From positions 1 through 45,177 of the forward strand of contig CANJUR010000033.1 of assembly GCA_947477565.1 (NCBI GenBank): 45,177 bases of DNA, in the 5' to 3' direction. Origin of the DNA: Deltaproteobacteria bacterium (GTDB lineage Bacteria; Myxococcota_A; Polyangia; Polyangiales; Ga0077539). This document shows positions 25,707-34,987 of this stretch, piece after piece. A program made the position numbers and the translations under genes. Below the pieces are notes generated by a model, which was not told where the DNA came from, searched no databases, and saw only the letters and a program-made list of their open reading frames with translations. The stretch's first letter is position 1; every line of letters begins with the position of its first letter.

Positions 25707-26972
25707 TCAGCGAAGTGAATCGTGCGCGGTGACCGCGAGGGCGAGCAGTGTCTCGGGGTGGTTGCGCGACGGGTCCTCCAACACCTGCTCAAGGAGCCCG
25801 GCGAGCAGCGTTCCGAGCGCCCGGGATGGCGCCATTCCGAGCGCCTCCATCACTGCGTTGCCATCGATCGCAAGCTCGGCCACGGACAGCGCGACCCCTG
25901 CGTCGAGCATCGCCCCGACCCGCTCACGCAAGCCCCCCAGGGCGGCTTCACCCTCCACCGCAGCGACGACATCGAGCACCGGCCGAGCCACCTCGCGGCC
26001 CACCCTGCGCAGCCAACGGCGCACGTCCCCGTCGCTCCATCCGCCGGGGGCACCGAGAGGCAGCGCCCGGCGCAGCGCCGCGACCGTGGCCCGCTCCTCG
26101 TTGGAGAACTTCGTCGCCCGTAGCCACGCTTCGAGCAGCGGTGGCTCAACGCTGTGCAGCAGCGCCGCCAGCCGTGAGGTGGCCGGCAGCGGGCACGCAT
26201 CGACGCCGCGAAGCGAGCGCTCCCAGACCGACGGATCTTTACCTGGTGCAGTAAGTGCCGGGATGGTAACCGCAAGGATGCCGGTGCGGGCCATCACCGC
26301 GAAGGCGCGCGAGGGTGTCTGTGCCTTCAGGGTTTTCAGCCACTCCTCGCGCACCCGCTCGGGCGAAACCCGCCGCAGGACCCCGAGCGCGCCTGGAATC
26401 GCGGCCTCCGTCGCGGGCTCGAGATCGAACCCAAGCGAGGCCGTAAAACGTGCGCCGCGGAGCACCCGGAGGCCGTCCTCTCCGAAGCGCTGCGCCGGAT
26501 CTCCCACCGCGCGGAGCAGTCCCCGGCGCAGGTCATCGAGGCCGCCGTGTGGATCGACCAGGATTCCCTCGATCGGGTCGTAGGCGATGGCGTTGACGGT
26601 GAAGTCTCGCCGCGCGAGGTCGCTTGCAATGTCGTCGAGGAAGCGCACGGCGTCCGGGCGACGACCGTCGGTGTACTCGCCGTCGCCACGAAGGGTGGTC
26701 ACCTCGAAGTGCTCGCGGTCGCGCACGACCGTCACGGTACCGTGCGCGATTCCCGTGGGAATCGTCCGCACGAAGAGCTTCATCACACGCTCAGGCCGCG
26801 CGCTGGTGCATAGGTCCCAGTCTGCGACATCGCGCCCGAGGAGGTGGTCGCGCACGCAGCCACCGACCACCCACGCGCCGTACCCTTCGGCCCGCAGCAC
26901 CTCGCAAATCTCCCTCGCAGGAGCAGGAATCGCCGCCGGATCCACGGAGGCGCGCACCCTCCAGCCGGTCAC
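25707..26972 (-). CDS. CCA tRNA nucleotidyltransferase / poly(A) polymerase family
   Basis: This 421-aa class II nucleotidyltransferase has the catalytic head VVGGCVRDHLLGRDVADWDL (GG and DxD within its AWVVGG and DWDL parts), HGTVTVV, RRDFTVNAIAYDP and the RNA-binding-side motif RFGEDGLRVLRGARF. The C-terminal half has helical segments as in this family and no HD domain is visible. It adds CCA to tRNA 3' ends or adenylates RNA; family members of this kind are hard to tell apart by eye. The tRNA-Leu of the window lacks an encoded CCA end, which is consistent with a CCA-adding role. Its ATG overlaps the stop of the upstream ATPase-TPR gene by 4 bases. Confidence 0.88.
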   Translation of the reverse strand: MTGWRVRASVDPAAIPAPAREICEVLRAEGYGAWVVGGCVRDHLLGRDVADWDLCTSARPERVMKLFVRTIPTGIAHGTVTVVRDREHFEVTTLRGDGEYTDGRRPDAVRFLDDIASDLARRDFTVNAIAYDPIEGILVDPHGGLDDLRRGLLRAVGDPAQRFGEDGLRVLRGARFTASLGFDLEPATEAAIPGALGVLRRVSPERVREEWLKTLKAQTPSRAFAVMARTGILAVTIPALTAPGKDPSVWERSLRGVDACPLPATSRLAALLHSVEPPLLEAWLRATKFSNEERATVAALRRALPLGAPGGWSDGDVRRWLRRVGREVARPVLDVVAAVEGEAALGGLRERVGAMLDAGVALSVAELAIDGNAVMEALGMAPSRALGTLLAGLLEQVLEDPSRNHPETLLALAVTAHDSLR

Positions 26973-29731
26973 CGACCGCGCGCTCCAGGTGAGGGGATGC
27001 CATCGGGCGGCGTGAGGTCGCGGTCACGGTCGCGCGCTCCAGGGGGCGGTCCGAGATCGACGCGCTGGATGCCCGGATCGGTCGTGCCACCGCGGATGCT
27101 GCGGTCGCGTCCGGCCGTCGCGGTGTCGGCGTGCAGCCGCGCGTAGATTTCGTCCGAGCGCACACGCATCGCCTCGGCCTCGGCGAACGCGCTCTCGGGC
27201 ACCACGCCGATCGGCGAGGTGCTGAGAAAGTCCGCAAAAGTGCGAGCGGTGCGGGCCAGTTCGAGTTCTGCGCCAAGGGCCTCGAAGGCCGCGAGCGCAC
27301 GCCGAAAGAGGGACTCCGCGCGCTTGCCCTCCTCGGACTCGGCACCGTACGCCGCGAGCACCTCCGCCAGCGATCGCTGCGCGATGCCGACATGAACCTT
27401 GGAGCGCACCTGTTCGAACAGCTCCAGGGCGTTTTCAAGGTACCCCCGCGCAGTGGCGAGGTCGTTGTTGAGGAAGTATGCCTTGCCCAGTCCACGGCGC
27501 GCCTCTGCGAGCAGCAGACGGTCGCCGAGGTCCCGGCAGTGCAGTTCGACCTCCGTGAGAATCCGCAGCGCCTCCTCGGAGTCGCGCATCCGGTACCGCG
27601 CCTCGCCCACGTTGAGCAGCAGGACGGCCTGTCGCCGCCGGTCGCCGACCTCGTGTGCGAGCTCCAGTGCTTGCTTCCAGATGGTGATGGCCTCGTGGTC
27701 CTCGCCGCGGTCGGAGTGGATCGTGCCGAGGTTGTTGAGCGTCACCACGAGACCCGGCAGGTCGCCCGCCTCGCGGCGAAGATCGCGCGCACGCACCAGA
27801 GCATCATACGCAGCCTTGTATTGTCCGCTGTCCTGGAAGACGAGTCCGATATTGTTCCAGGAGAGGGCGATGGAGCGCTTGTCGCCGATCACCTCCCGCC
27901 GCACGAGCCCGTCCTGCAAGAACCTCAGCGCTGTCTCGTACGCCCCGCGAAGCCAATGCGTCTTGCCGATGTCGTCGAAGCTCGCGGCGATGCCCTTCTC
28001 GTCGCCGGCCGCCTCGAAGAGTGCGAGCGCGGTGCCCAGGTGACGCATGCAGTCGTCGAGCTTCCCGGCGTCGCGGTAGAGGCGTCCGATGCGGTTGTGC
28101 GCGGCGCCCCCCTTGGCCTTCAGGTCGAGGCGATACGCGAGCCCGAGCATCTGTTGGAAATGCGCAAGCGAGTCGTCCCCGCGACCGAGCAGCGCCAGCA
28201 CGTTGCCGAGATGGTGGTGCGCATCGAGGCGCAGCGCGACGTCGTGCTCGCCCAGCATCGCCAGACCAAGTTCGTAGTGCTCGACGGCCTTCTCGTTGGC
28301 GTAGCGCTCGCGAGCGAGATCGGCGCTCGTGAGGTAACACCGCGCCGCGCGCAACGGGCGGCAACCGCGCTCGTACTGCCGCGCCAGCAGGTCGAGTTGC
28401 GCCTCGCCGCGGTCGATCAGACGAAACTCCAGCCACTCAGCTAAAACCAGGTGCAGTTGTTCCGCGTCCTCCGAGGGGACCAGCGAGGCGAGGCGCTCAA
28501 GGTCGAGATCGTGGTTGAACGAATACGCCTCGTCACCCGTGTCCAGTGGGCCACTCGCCGGCGTCACGTAGCCGCGAGCGACGAGGCCCTTGAGTGTGTC
28601 GCGGTACTGCAGTGCGAGGTCTTCACCGCCGCCCCAGAGCGCCGGCGGTTGCTTGCCGGTGCGGCCCAGAACCACAAGCCCGCCCACCCAAAACACACGG
28701 CCCATCATCGCAGCCCACTTCAGGAGTTCCATCTCCGAAGGGGCGAGCGCCGTGATGCGCGACGTGGCCGCGTCTTCTACCGACATCGGCAGCGAGATGC
28801 GCTCAAGATGGTCCAGGTCGATGGTCGCGATGCCCTCGTCATCGACGGCGATCACGCCTTGATCGAAGTAGATTCGTACGATCTGGCGGATGAGCAGCGG
28901 GTTTCCACCGCCGAGATCGACGGCCTTGTGAACGAGCTCGCCGGGCACGTTCTCGATGGTCGAGAGGAGGGCGCGGGCCATGACCGTGGACTCATCCACG
29001 TCCAAAGGCGCGAGGTCCACGCGGAGGTGACGTCCGGCGGGCGTAGAACAGAAGTCATGGGAAGTCGCCAGGAGCTCTGGTCGGGTGGTGAACAGCACCG
29101 TGATTGGGGCGGCGCGCAGTCCCTCGACGAGGCTCCGCAGCAATCGAATGCCGTCCGCGCCAGCCATTTGAACGTCCTCGAAGACGAGCAACAGCGGACT
29201 GCGCTGGGCATCGACCTCGAAGAGTCTACGAAGCACCGCCCGAGCGACGTGCTCAGAGGCGCGGGGGTCTTCGAGGAAGGCCTCCGCGAGCAGCGTGGCG
29301 CCGAAGCGCATTCCGAGAAACACCCCGAGGAAGTGCAGTATCTCGTCGACCCGTCGGTCGCCGAAGAGGTCCATCACCTGGGCACAGACCTCGTTGGCCT
29401 GGGAGTGCGCGTCGCTGCCCTCTTCCAGGTTGAAGCGCGCGCGCAGGATGTTCGCGATGGCCGCGTGTGCCCCACGGTCTTCCCGAGCGACGCCGCGATA
29501 GACCCGGAGCATCGGCTCGTCGACGGCGAAGTCAGCCACCAGTTCATCGACGAAGCGGGTCTTCCCGACGCCGGCCGCGCCGACGACAGTGACCACCTCG
29601 CAGCGGGCCTCGCGCACCGAAAGCTGCACGGCGGCCTTCACCGCAGCGCGCTCTGCTACGCGGCCGATGAAGGGCGGGCTGCCGATCGGGAGGAGCTCGT
29701 CGGGAGGACGCTTCGGCCCTGGATCGATCAT
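26969..29731 (-). CDS. AAA/STAND-like predicted ATPase with TPR array
   Basis: The 920-aa protein starts at the ATG at 29731 with AAGGAA six bases upstream. Residues ~20-300 form an ATPase domain of the predicted-ATPase/AAA_16 type: FIGRVAERAAV, Walker A GAAGVGKTR (51-59), Walker B LLLVFEDVQ and a sensor-like LFTTRPEL. A linker with winged-helix character follows. From ~residue 440 to ~860 lie many tetratricopeptide repeats, e.g. YNNIGLVF-like cores and VVTLNNLGTIHSDRGE. The C-terminal ~60 residues are Pro/Arg/Asp-rich. Such proteins sense a ligand or partner through TPRs and switch through the ATPase. It is divergent from a PATAN-domain kinase. Confidence 0.88.
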   Translation of the reverse strand: MIDPGPKRPPDELLPIGSPPFIGRVAERAAVKAAVQLSVREARCEVVTVVGAAGVGKTRFVDELVADFAVDEPMLRVYRGVAREDRGAHAAIANILRARFNLEEGSDAHSQANEVCAQVMDLFGDRRVDEILHFLGVFLGMRFGATLLAEAFLEDPRASEHVARAVLRRLFEVDAQRSPLLLVFEDVQMAGADGIRLLRSLVEGLRAAPITVLFTTRPELLATSHDFCSTPAGRHLRVDLAPLDVDESTVMARALLSTIENVPGELVHKAVDLGGGNPLLIRQIVRIYFDQGVIAVDDEGIATIDLDHLERISLPMSVEDAATSRITALAPSEMELLKWAAMMGRVFWVGGLVVLGRTGKQPPALWGGGEDLALQYRDTLKGLVARGYVTPASGPLDTGDEAYSFNHDLDLERLASLVPSEDAEQLHLVLAEWLEFRLIDRGEAQLDLLARQYERGCRPLRAARCYLTSADLARERYANEKAVEHYELGLAMLGEHDVALRLDAHHHLGNVLALLGRGDDSLAHFQQMLGLAYRLDLKAKGGAAHNRIGRLYRDAGKLDDCMRHLGTALALFEAAGDEKGIAASFDDIGKTHWLRGAYETALRFLQDGLVRREVIGDKRSIALSWNNIGLVFQDSGQYKAAYDALVRARDLRREAGDLPGLVVTLNNLGTIHSDRGEDHEAITIWKQALELAHEVGDRRRQAVLLLNVGEARYRMRDSEEALRILTEVELHCRDLGDRLLLAEARRGLGKAYFLNNDLATARGYLENALELFEQVRSKVHVGIAQRSLAEVLAAYGAESEEGKRAESLFRRALAAFEALGAELELARTARTFADFLSTSPIGVVPESAFAEAEAMRVRSDEIYARLHADTATAGRDRSIRGGTTDPGIQRVDLGPPPGARDRDRDLTPPDGIPSPGARGR

Positions 29732-29921
29732 CGGGAATTCCTTCAATTCTTGGGTTCGAGGAGAAGCAACGGCAGGGCCAACGGGGGTAGCTTAAGCGCC
29801 GATCGTATCTTACCGGGTGTTCGCCGCAGCGGGGGCGATTCGACGGGATCTGTTGGAGCGTCGACGTTCCGTTGCGATCGCATCTCGCCATGGGGTACCA
29901 ACGGCCACAGCGAGGCAATCT

Positions 29922-31922
29922 TTGACGACCAGGCCCGAGGGAACCCAGATCGGGCCGTATACGCTCCGTGAGCGTCTGGCGGTCGGCGGCATGAGCGAGG
30001 TCTACCTCGCGGTAGAGGTCTCCGGGCGGCCGGTCGTGCTCAAGCTTCTTGACCCGCACAACGCCCGCGACCCCGCCTGGCGTGCCCTGCTGCGCAGCGA
30101 GGCCACCCTCGCCGCGGCCGCGGCACATCACAACGTGGTCGCGATTCTCGACTGCCGCGATGACGACGAAGAACCCTTCCTCGCGATGGAGTACGTCGAA
30201 GGGGTCGATCTGGCGTTTTTGATTCGGGCGCTGCAGCAGACGCAGCGCCGCATGGAGGCCCCGTTGGCCTGCCACGCGGTCCGCGAACTGCTCACCGGGC
30301 TGGGTCACGTTCATCGGCTCAACATCGACGGCGTCGGACTCCTTCACCGAGATGTCTCCCCGAGTAACGTTCTGCTCTCCGTCGAGGGCACTGTGAAGCT
30401 CGGTGATTTTGGCATCGCGATGACCATGCGCGGATCCATTCCACCAGGCCCGTCGGGCGCACCTGCCGCCGCAGTGGCTGCCTTGCGACTCCGTCGCGGC
30501 AAGGTCCCCTACATGGCTCCCGAGCAGTTGATTGGAGTTTCCATCGATGCGCGCGCCGACCTCTATGCCGCCGGGGTGGTGCTCGCCGAACTCCTCACCG
30601 GGCGTCAGGTGTTCGTGACGCCGCCGGATGCCGCCGCGCTCCTCATCGCCCGGGATGCGCAGCTCGAAGACCTCCGCGAGGTGTTGAGCGACCACCCGAT
30701 CGGCCTGGTTTCGCTGGTGCTTCGCTCACTCGCCCGCTCGCCCGGCGAGCGCTTCCAGACCGCCGAGGAGTTGGTGGCCGCGCTCGAGCCCTACGCCGGT
30801 GGCTCGCTTGAGTCGCGTCCGCTAATGGCTGCGCTGGTGCAGTGGGCACGCATGGCAGCCCGCTCGGTGCAGCCATCGCATCGGCGTCTGCAGCCCTCCG
30901 AGCCCAACCCGAACAGCGGCCATCAGCCCCCGGCGCCACTCGCTGCGCGTTCGCATTACGGTGAGGTCCTGGAAGCCGCCCGTACCCGAGAAGTCCCGCT
31001 CTGCTTCTACGATGTCGTCACCGAGAATGGAGAGCCAAACGGGCGCTACACATTTGCGCGCCTCGTCGAGCAGGCCGCCGTTGGCATGCTCACCGGCCGC
31101 GACTTCATCCTCGCCCCTGACGGAACCTCCCAGCGCGCTGAGGACTGGGCCGAACTCGCGCCGCACCTCGTGGTGCGCTCGGTGACGACGTCCGAGGTCG
31201 CCACGGCGCAGGCTGATTGGGCCGACGCGATGCCGACGTGCACGTTTCTGCACGCTCTCGCGAGGCTGGTGCTCGCGGAAGAGTCGGGAATGCTCGTGGC
31301 CGAGGCGTCGCCCGCCCGCAAAGAGATCTACTTCTTCAAGGGTCGCCCCACGCACTACACAAGCAACCTGCCGGGGGATTCCATTGGCGAGCACATGGTG
31401 CAGCGCGGACCGCTCAATCGCGGCGAGCTCGACATGGCCCTCGCCATGATGTCGCACTTCAACAGCAACCTCTCGACCGCCCTGGTGCAACTCGGGCTCG
31501 TCGATGAAACCCAACTCGCGCAGCACACCGATCAGCTCGCCCGCGAGCGCTTCACCGAACTCTTTCGCTGGCGCAGCGGGACCCTCCGCTTCTTCCGCGG
31601 GGTGCTCTCACCGCCAGGAGCTCTGCTGCTTACGCTCGATCTGTCGGAGGTGCTCCGCGCGGGCGGTGCGGCGCTCGAAGACCCCATTCAACACTTTGCG
31701 CACTCGCTCGACCGCTGCGTGAAGGTCGGCCCCGTGGCGCCGGCGCGCTACATCGCGATCACGCCGCTTGGCGCGGAGCTTCTGGCCGGAGCTAAGTCCA
31801 CGCCCACCCTCACCCGGCTGATCGCCCGCACTTCGAACGAGCGCGGCGTTTCCACAGTCGACGCACTGCGCGAGTTGTACTTCCTCGTCGAAGCAGGGGT
31901 GCTCGCGCTGGTCGATCCTTGA
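29922..31922 (+). CDS. Hanks-type Ser/Thr kinase fused to a PATAN/DUF4388-like domain
   Basis: From the TTG at 29922, preceded by GAGG at 6 bases, the product is 666 aa. Residues ~10-285 are a Ser/Thr kinase domain: Gly-loop LAVGGMSEVYLA, Lys41 in VLKLL, catalytic Asp144 in LLHRDVSPSNVLL, Asp162 in GDFGIAM, and APEQLIGV. A Pro/Ser-rich linker follows. Around residues 380-600 are a GYF/GAF-like unassigned segment and then FLHALARLVLAEESGML, FFKGRPTHYTSNLPG and LQLGLVDETQL-like parts that match the PATAN (DUF4388) pattern of myxobacterial regulators. No transmembrane helix is seen. A GTG at 29817 would add 35 residues unlike kinases. Confidence 0.9.
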   Translation: MTTRPEGTQIGPYTLRERLAVGGMSEVYLAVEVSGRPVVLKLLDPHNARDPAWRALLRSEATLAAAAAHHNVVAILDCRDDDEEPFLAMEYVEGVDLAFLIRALQQTQRRMEAPLACHAVRELLTGLGHVHRLNIDGVGLLHRDVSPSNVLLSVEGTVKLGDFGIAMTMRGSIPPGPSGAPAAAVAALRLRRGKVPYMAPEQLIGVSIDARADLYAAGVVLAELLTGRQVFVTPPDAAALLIARDAQLEDLREVLSDHPIGLVSLVLRSLARSPGERFQTAEELVAALEPYAGGSLESRPLMAALVQWARMAARSVQPSHRRLQPSEPNPNSGHQPPAPLAARSHYGEVLEAARTREVPLCFYDVVTENGEPNGRYTFARLVEQAAVGMLTGRDFILAPDGTSQRAEDWAELAPHLVVRSVTTSEVATAQADWADAMPTCTFLHALARLVLAEESGMLVAEASPARKEIYFFKGRPTHYTSNLPGDSIGEHMVQRGPLNRGELDMALAMMSHFNSNLSTALVQLGLVDETQLAQHTDQLARERFTELFRWRSGTLRFFRGVLSPPGALLLTLDLSEVLRAGGAALEDPIQHFAHSLDRCVKVGPVAPARYIAITPLGAELLAGAKSTPTLTRLIARTSNERGVSTVDALRELYFLVEAGVLALVDP

Positions 31923-31935
31923 TCTCCGCGTTGCA

Positions 31936-32592
31936 GTGGGCGCGGTTTTGCGGGTAGAGCGCTACGGGTTTCCGGTGCCAGACACCTTCAGTTCACGAAC
32001 CGTCGCAATCGTCGCCCTCGCCTCGCTACTCGCGGGTTTCGTGGTGGTGTTTGCCGGAGGAATGCTGCTCTTTGCGCCGGCCAGCACCGCTCCACCCGCA
32101 CCGCCTCTCGAAGTCGATGCGCGGGCGGCGCACGCCGATGCGGGTCCAGCGACTGCGCTGACCACCGAGGACCACGATGCGAGCGACCCCGCCCCCATCG
32201 CTGATCCGATGGACCTCGGCGAGGCTGGGGCTCCGGTCGGTGTGGGTGCCTCCGTGCGCTTCGCCCCTTCGGCGGTGTCGCGCTGCTGGGACATGAACAA
32301 CCCAGCGATTCTCCCGGGCGCCTCGTGCGATCGGCTGCAGGCGATCGACGACCACTTCGCCAGTAAATCCGCGGAGATCGCTGGGTGCGCCCGCGGCCAC
32401 GGTCGGCTCGCGTTCATCATGGACCTCCGTTTCTCGACCGGCTTCGTGCGCTCCTGGGGCGGGCCGTCGAGCACCATCGCCAACGCTGGCACCGTGGTGG
32501 CTTGCGTGCGGCGCGTGACGCAACCGCTCCCGCTCGGGACGGCCCCGCACGCGCACGACCGCTACCTGATGGTGCTCCCGATCGATTGGTGA
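31936..32592 (+). CDS. single-pass membrane protein, AgmX/TonB-like C-terminus (tentative)
   Basis: The product is about 205-218 aa, depending on whether the GTG at 31936 or 31975 is used. One membrane helix (VAIVALASLLAGFVVVFAGG) is followed by an Ala/Pro/Asp-rich linker of ~70 residues and a globular end. That end has a Cys motif (RCWDMNN, SCDRLQA, GCARGH) and the segment ALIMDLRF-type strand with VACVRRVTQPLPLG. This resembles the C-terminal domain of AgmX/PglI-type or TonB-related proteins, but I assign it with low confidence. It begins 13 bp after the kinase gene and is probably in its transcript, so it may be a membrane partner or substrate. Confidence 0.6.
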   Translation: MGAVLRVERYGFPVPDTFSSRTVAIVALASLLAGFVVVFAGGMLLFAPASTAPPAPPLEVDARAAHADAGPATALTTEDHDASDPAPIADPMDLGEAGAPVGVGASVRFAPSAVSRCWDMNNPAILPGASCDRLQAIDDHFASKSAEIAGCARGHGRLAFIMDLRFSTGFVRSWGGPSSTIANAGTVVACVRRVTQPLPLGTAPHAHDRYLMVLPIDW

Positions 32593-32602
32593 GGTTTGTC
32601 GG

Positions 32603-33679
32603 TCAGGAGACGCGGTCGGCGAAGGCGCGCATGAAGTCGGTCAAGACCTGCACGTCAGCAAGTTCAACGGCGTTGTAGAGCGACGCGCGGATGCCACCGA
32701 CCGCGCGGTGGCCCTTGATGCCGACGATTCCTTCGCGCGCAGCCTCGGCGACGAAGCGATCATCGAGGTCCGTCGATGGGAGATAGAAGACGACGTTCAT
32801 TCGCGAACGGGAGCCGGGCTCGACCGGGCAGCGGTAGACGTCCGGGCGCGCGTCGATGGCGGCGTAGACCGCGCGAGACTTGATGTCATTGCGGCGCTCG
32901 ACGGCCTCGACGCCGCCGAGGGACTTCACCCAGCGAAGAACGTTGCGCATCAGGTAGACCGCGAAGGTCGGAGGCGTGTGATAGAGGCCGTCGTGCGCGG
33001 CGTGGGTGGCGAAGCGGAAGATCGTCGGCAGATCCGTGCGGGCAGTGTCGAGAAACTCCCGCTGGATTACGAATACAGTGAGTCCGGAGGGGCCGAGGTT
33101 CTTTTGTGCGCCGGCGTAGATGAGAGCGAAGCGCGAGGCGTCGATGCGGCGCGAGAGGATGTCCGATGACATGTCCGCCACCAGGGGGACGCCGGCCTCG
33201 GGAAAGCGCTCGTACTGAGTGCCCTCAAGGGTGTTGTTGGTAGTGATGTGAAGGTAAGCGCTGCCCGGGCGGGTGATGTGCGCCGAGCCTGAAGGGATGT
33301 GGTCGTAGCGTCGCGACATGGAGACGGCATCCGCCGCGTCTCCGACGTTGCGGGCCTCTGCAAGTGCCTTCTCGCCCCAGCCACCGGTGACGGCGTAGTC
33401 CGCGTAACCACGAAGGAAATTCATCGGAACCGTCGCAAACGCTCCGCTGGCTCCGCCCTGGAGAAAGAGCACCACGCTGTCGGGCTGGATGCCCATGAGA
33501 TGGCGCAGCAGCGTTGACGTCTCGTGGTGCACCCGCTCGTACGCGGCGCCTCGGTGGCTGTGCTCCATGATGGACATCCCGGTGCCTTCGAAATCCAGCA
33601 GCTCTTCCCTCGCCTGCTCCAGTACGGCGCTTGGCAGCGCCGCCGGGCCTGCGTTGAAGTTGATCGCGCGTTCGCTCAT
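32603..33679 (-). CDS. serC: phosphoserine aminotransferase
   Basis: The 358-aa PLP enzyme converts 3-phosphohydroxypyruvate and glutamate to phosphoserine and 2-oxoglutarate in serine synthesis. It begins MSERAINFNAGPAALPSAVL, matching the family start (NFNAGPA). The PLP-binding Lys193 lies in YAGAQKNLGPSG, and GMSIMEHSHRG and VVLFLQGGASGAFA are also typical. Length matches E. coli SerC (362 aa). A longer open frame upstream on this strand is antisense to hisZ and unused. It is divergent from hisZ with 72 bp between starts, and ends 10 bp from the convergent membrane protein. Confidence 0.96.
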   Translation of the reverse strand: MSERAINFNAGPAALPSAVLEQAREELLDFEGTGMSIMEHSHRGAAYERVHHETSTLLRHLMGIQPDSVVLFLQGGASGAFATVPMNFLRGYADYAVTGGWGEKALAEARNVGDAADAVSMSRRYDHIPSGSAHITRPGSAYLHITTNNTLEGTQYERFPEAGVPLVADMSSDILSRRIDASRFALIYAGAQKNLGPSGLTVFVIQREFLDTARTDLPTIFRFATHAAHDGLYHTPPTFAVYLMRNVLRWVKSLGGVEAVERRNDIKSRAVYAAIDARPDVYRCPVEPGSRSRMNVVFYLPSTDLDDRFVAEAAREGIVGIKGHRAVGGIRASLYNAVELADVQVLTDFMRAFADRVS

Positions 33680-33751
33680 GGGCGCGATAGCGTAGCCCCC
33701 GTCGCGACGACTCACCAGCAAACGAACGCGACTGCTACGTTCGGCCCTGCC

Positions 33752-34921
33752 ATGAGTGTTTCTCCGATGGGTCCGACCGAGTTGACACCGATGCTCCCGG
33801 AGGGTCTGCGCGACCTGCTGCCCGAACGCGCAGCCCGTCGCCGCGCCGTCGCTCGCACCGTGCTCGCGTCCTTCGAGCGCTACGGCTACGCGACCGTGGT
33901 GCTGCCAGCGTTCGAGCGCGAGTCCGTCGTCGCCCGCGGCGTTGGCGGGGCGGTTCGCCGTGAGCTTTTGCGCTTCCTCGACCCTGACGTCGGCGACGTC
34001 CTCGTGCTTCGCCCAGACATGACCCCGCAGATCGCGCGCCTCGTCTCCACCCGCTACGGCGAGCACCCCGGGCCGATTCGACTGTCATACGAGGGAAGTG
34101 TGGTGCGCCGACCACGCGGCCGCGCCCAACGGCAGCGGCAACTCTCGCAGGCCGGCATCGAGTGCATCAGCTTCGCGCCGCCGCACGCCGACATCGAGGT
34201 CATCGCCGCCACGCTCCACGCACTCCACGCGCTCGGACTCAGCAATCTGGTCGTCGAACTTTCCCACGCCGGCGCGCTCTCCGCCGTCATGGATGCGCTT
34301 CCAGTCGAAGTGCGCGAACCCGTGGCAGACGCCCTGGCCGTCCGCGACCACGCGGTATGGCGCTCGCTGCTGTCCGGTCCCGCTCTCGCCCACGTCGAGC
34401 GGTTGGTCGAATGCGTCGGCGAGGCCGCCGAACTCAGGGACTGGCGCCCCGCGCTTGCGGAACTGGGTCACGCCGAAATCGTGGAGTCCCTCGCCGCGGT
34501 GGAAGCCGGGCTGCGCGACTCGGGCTCGCGCATCATCGTTGACCTCGGCGAGCTCCGCGGGCGCGGGTATTACACCGGAGTGTTCTTTCAGGTTCTCGCC
34601 GATGGCGTGGGATCGCCTCTCGCGGCGGGCGGCCGCTACGACGCGCTGCTCGGCCGCTACGGCGCGCCGCGTACCGCTACGGGCGCGGCGATCGACCTCG
34701 AGGCCGTCGAGATCGCGCTCGCTCAGCACGGCATCGACCACGGCCCGAAACCTACGCGAGTACTCGTGATCGGTAGCGGTGACGCCCGGGCGACGATGGC
34801 TGCGCGGCTGCGCGCCGAGGGGCGGTCGGTCGCGGAGTGCGAACCGCTGGACGACGACACCCTTGCGCGGCTCGTGGCGTGGGAGGGCTTCACTGAAGTA
34901 CTGCGCCCGGACGGCGGTTGA
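33752..34921 (+). CDS. hisZ: ATP phosphoribosyltransferase regulatory subunit (HisRS paralogue)
   Basis: The 389-aa protein has the class II synthetase-like fold of the histidyl-tRNA synthetase family: LPEGLRDLLPERAA, motif 2 LSYEGSVVRRPRGRAQRQRQ-like (core SYEGSVVRRPR), QAGIECISF, and ELRGRGYYTGVFFQV with SPLAAGGRYDALLG. It is short and lacks most of the anticodon-binding domain, with only a ~70-residue remnant, which fits HisZ rather than HisRS. HisZ pairs with the short form of HisG to catalyse the first step of histidine synthesis. No hisG is in the window. The frame extends upstream into the serC region but the coding start is the ATG at 33752. Confidence 0.82.
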   Translation: MSVSPMGPTELTPMLPEGLRDLLPERAARRRAVARTVLASFERYGYATVVLPAFERESVVARGVGGAVRRELLRFLDPDVGDVLVLRPDMTPQIARLVSTRYGEHPGPIRLSYEGSVVRRPRGRAQRQRQLSQAGIECISFAPPHADIEVIAATLHALHALGLSNLVVELSHAGALSAVMDALPVEVREPVADALAVRDHAVWRSLLSGPALAHVERLVECVGEAAELRDWRPALAELGHAEIVESLAAVEAGLRDSGSRIIVDLGELRGRGYYTGVFFQVLADGVGSPLAAGGRYDALLGRYGAPRTATGAAIDLEAVEIALAQHGIDHGPKPTRVLVIGSGDARATMAARLRAEGRSVAECEPLDDDTLARLVAWEGFTEVLRPDGG

Positions 34922-34987
34922 CGTGGGGGAGGCCCCGGTGCGATCGATCGCCGCGATGAACGACGCGCGCGGTGATGGAGCGGTGAC

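Noticed and set aside
24934..26583. 549-aa open frame with DIDRDI repeats, plus strand
   Set aside because: It is the antisense reading of the DVP repeat and of the CCA enzyme gene. The repeat has no stops in any forward frame, which explains its length.
33752..34921. Histidyl-tRNA synthetase
   Set aside because: Too short at 389 aa with only a remnant of the anticodon-binding domain; the HisZ paralogue fits better, although not proven.
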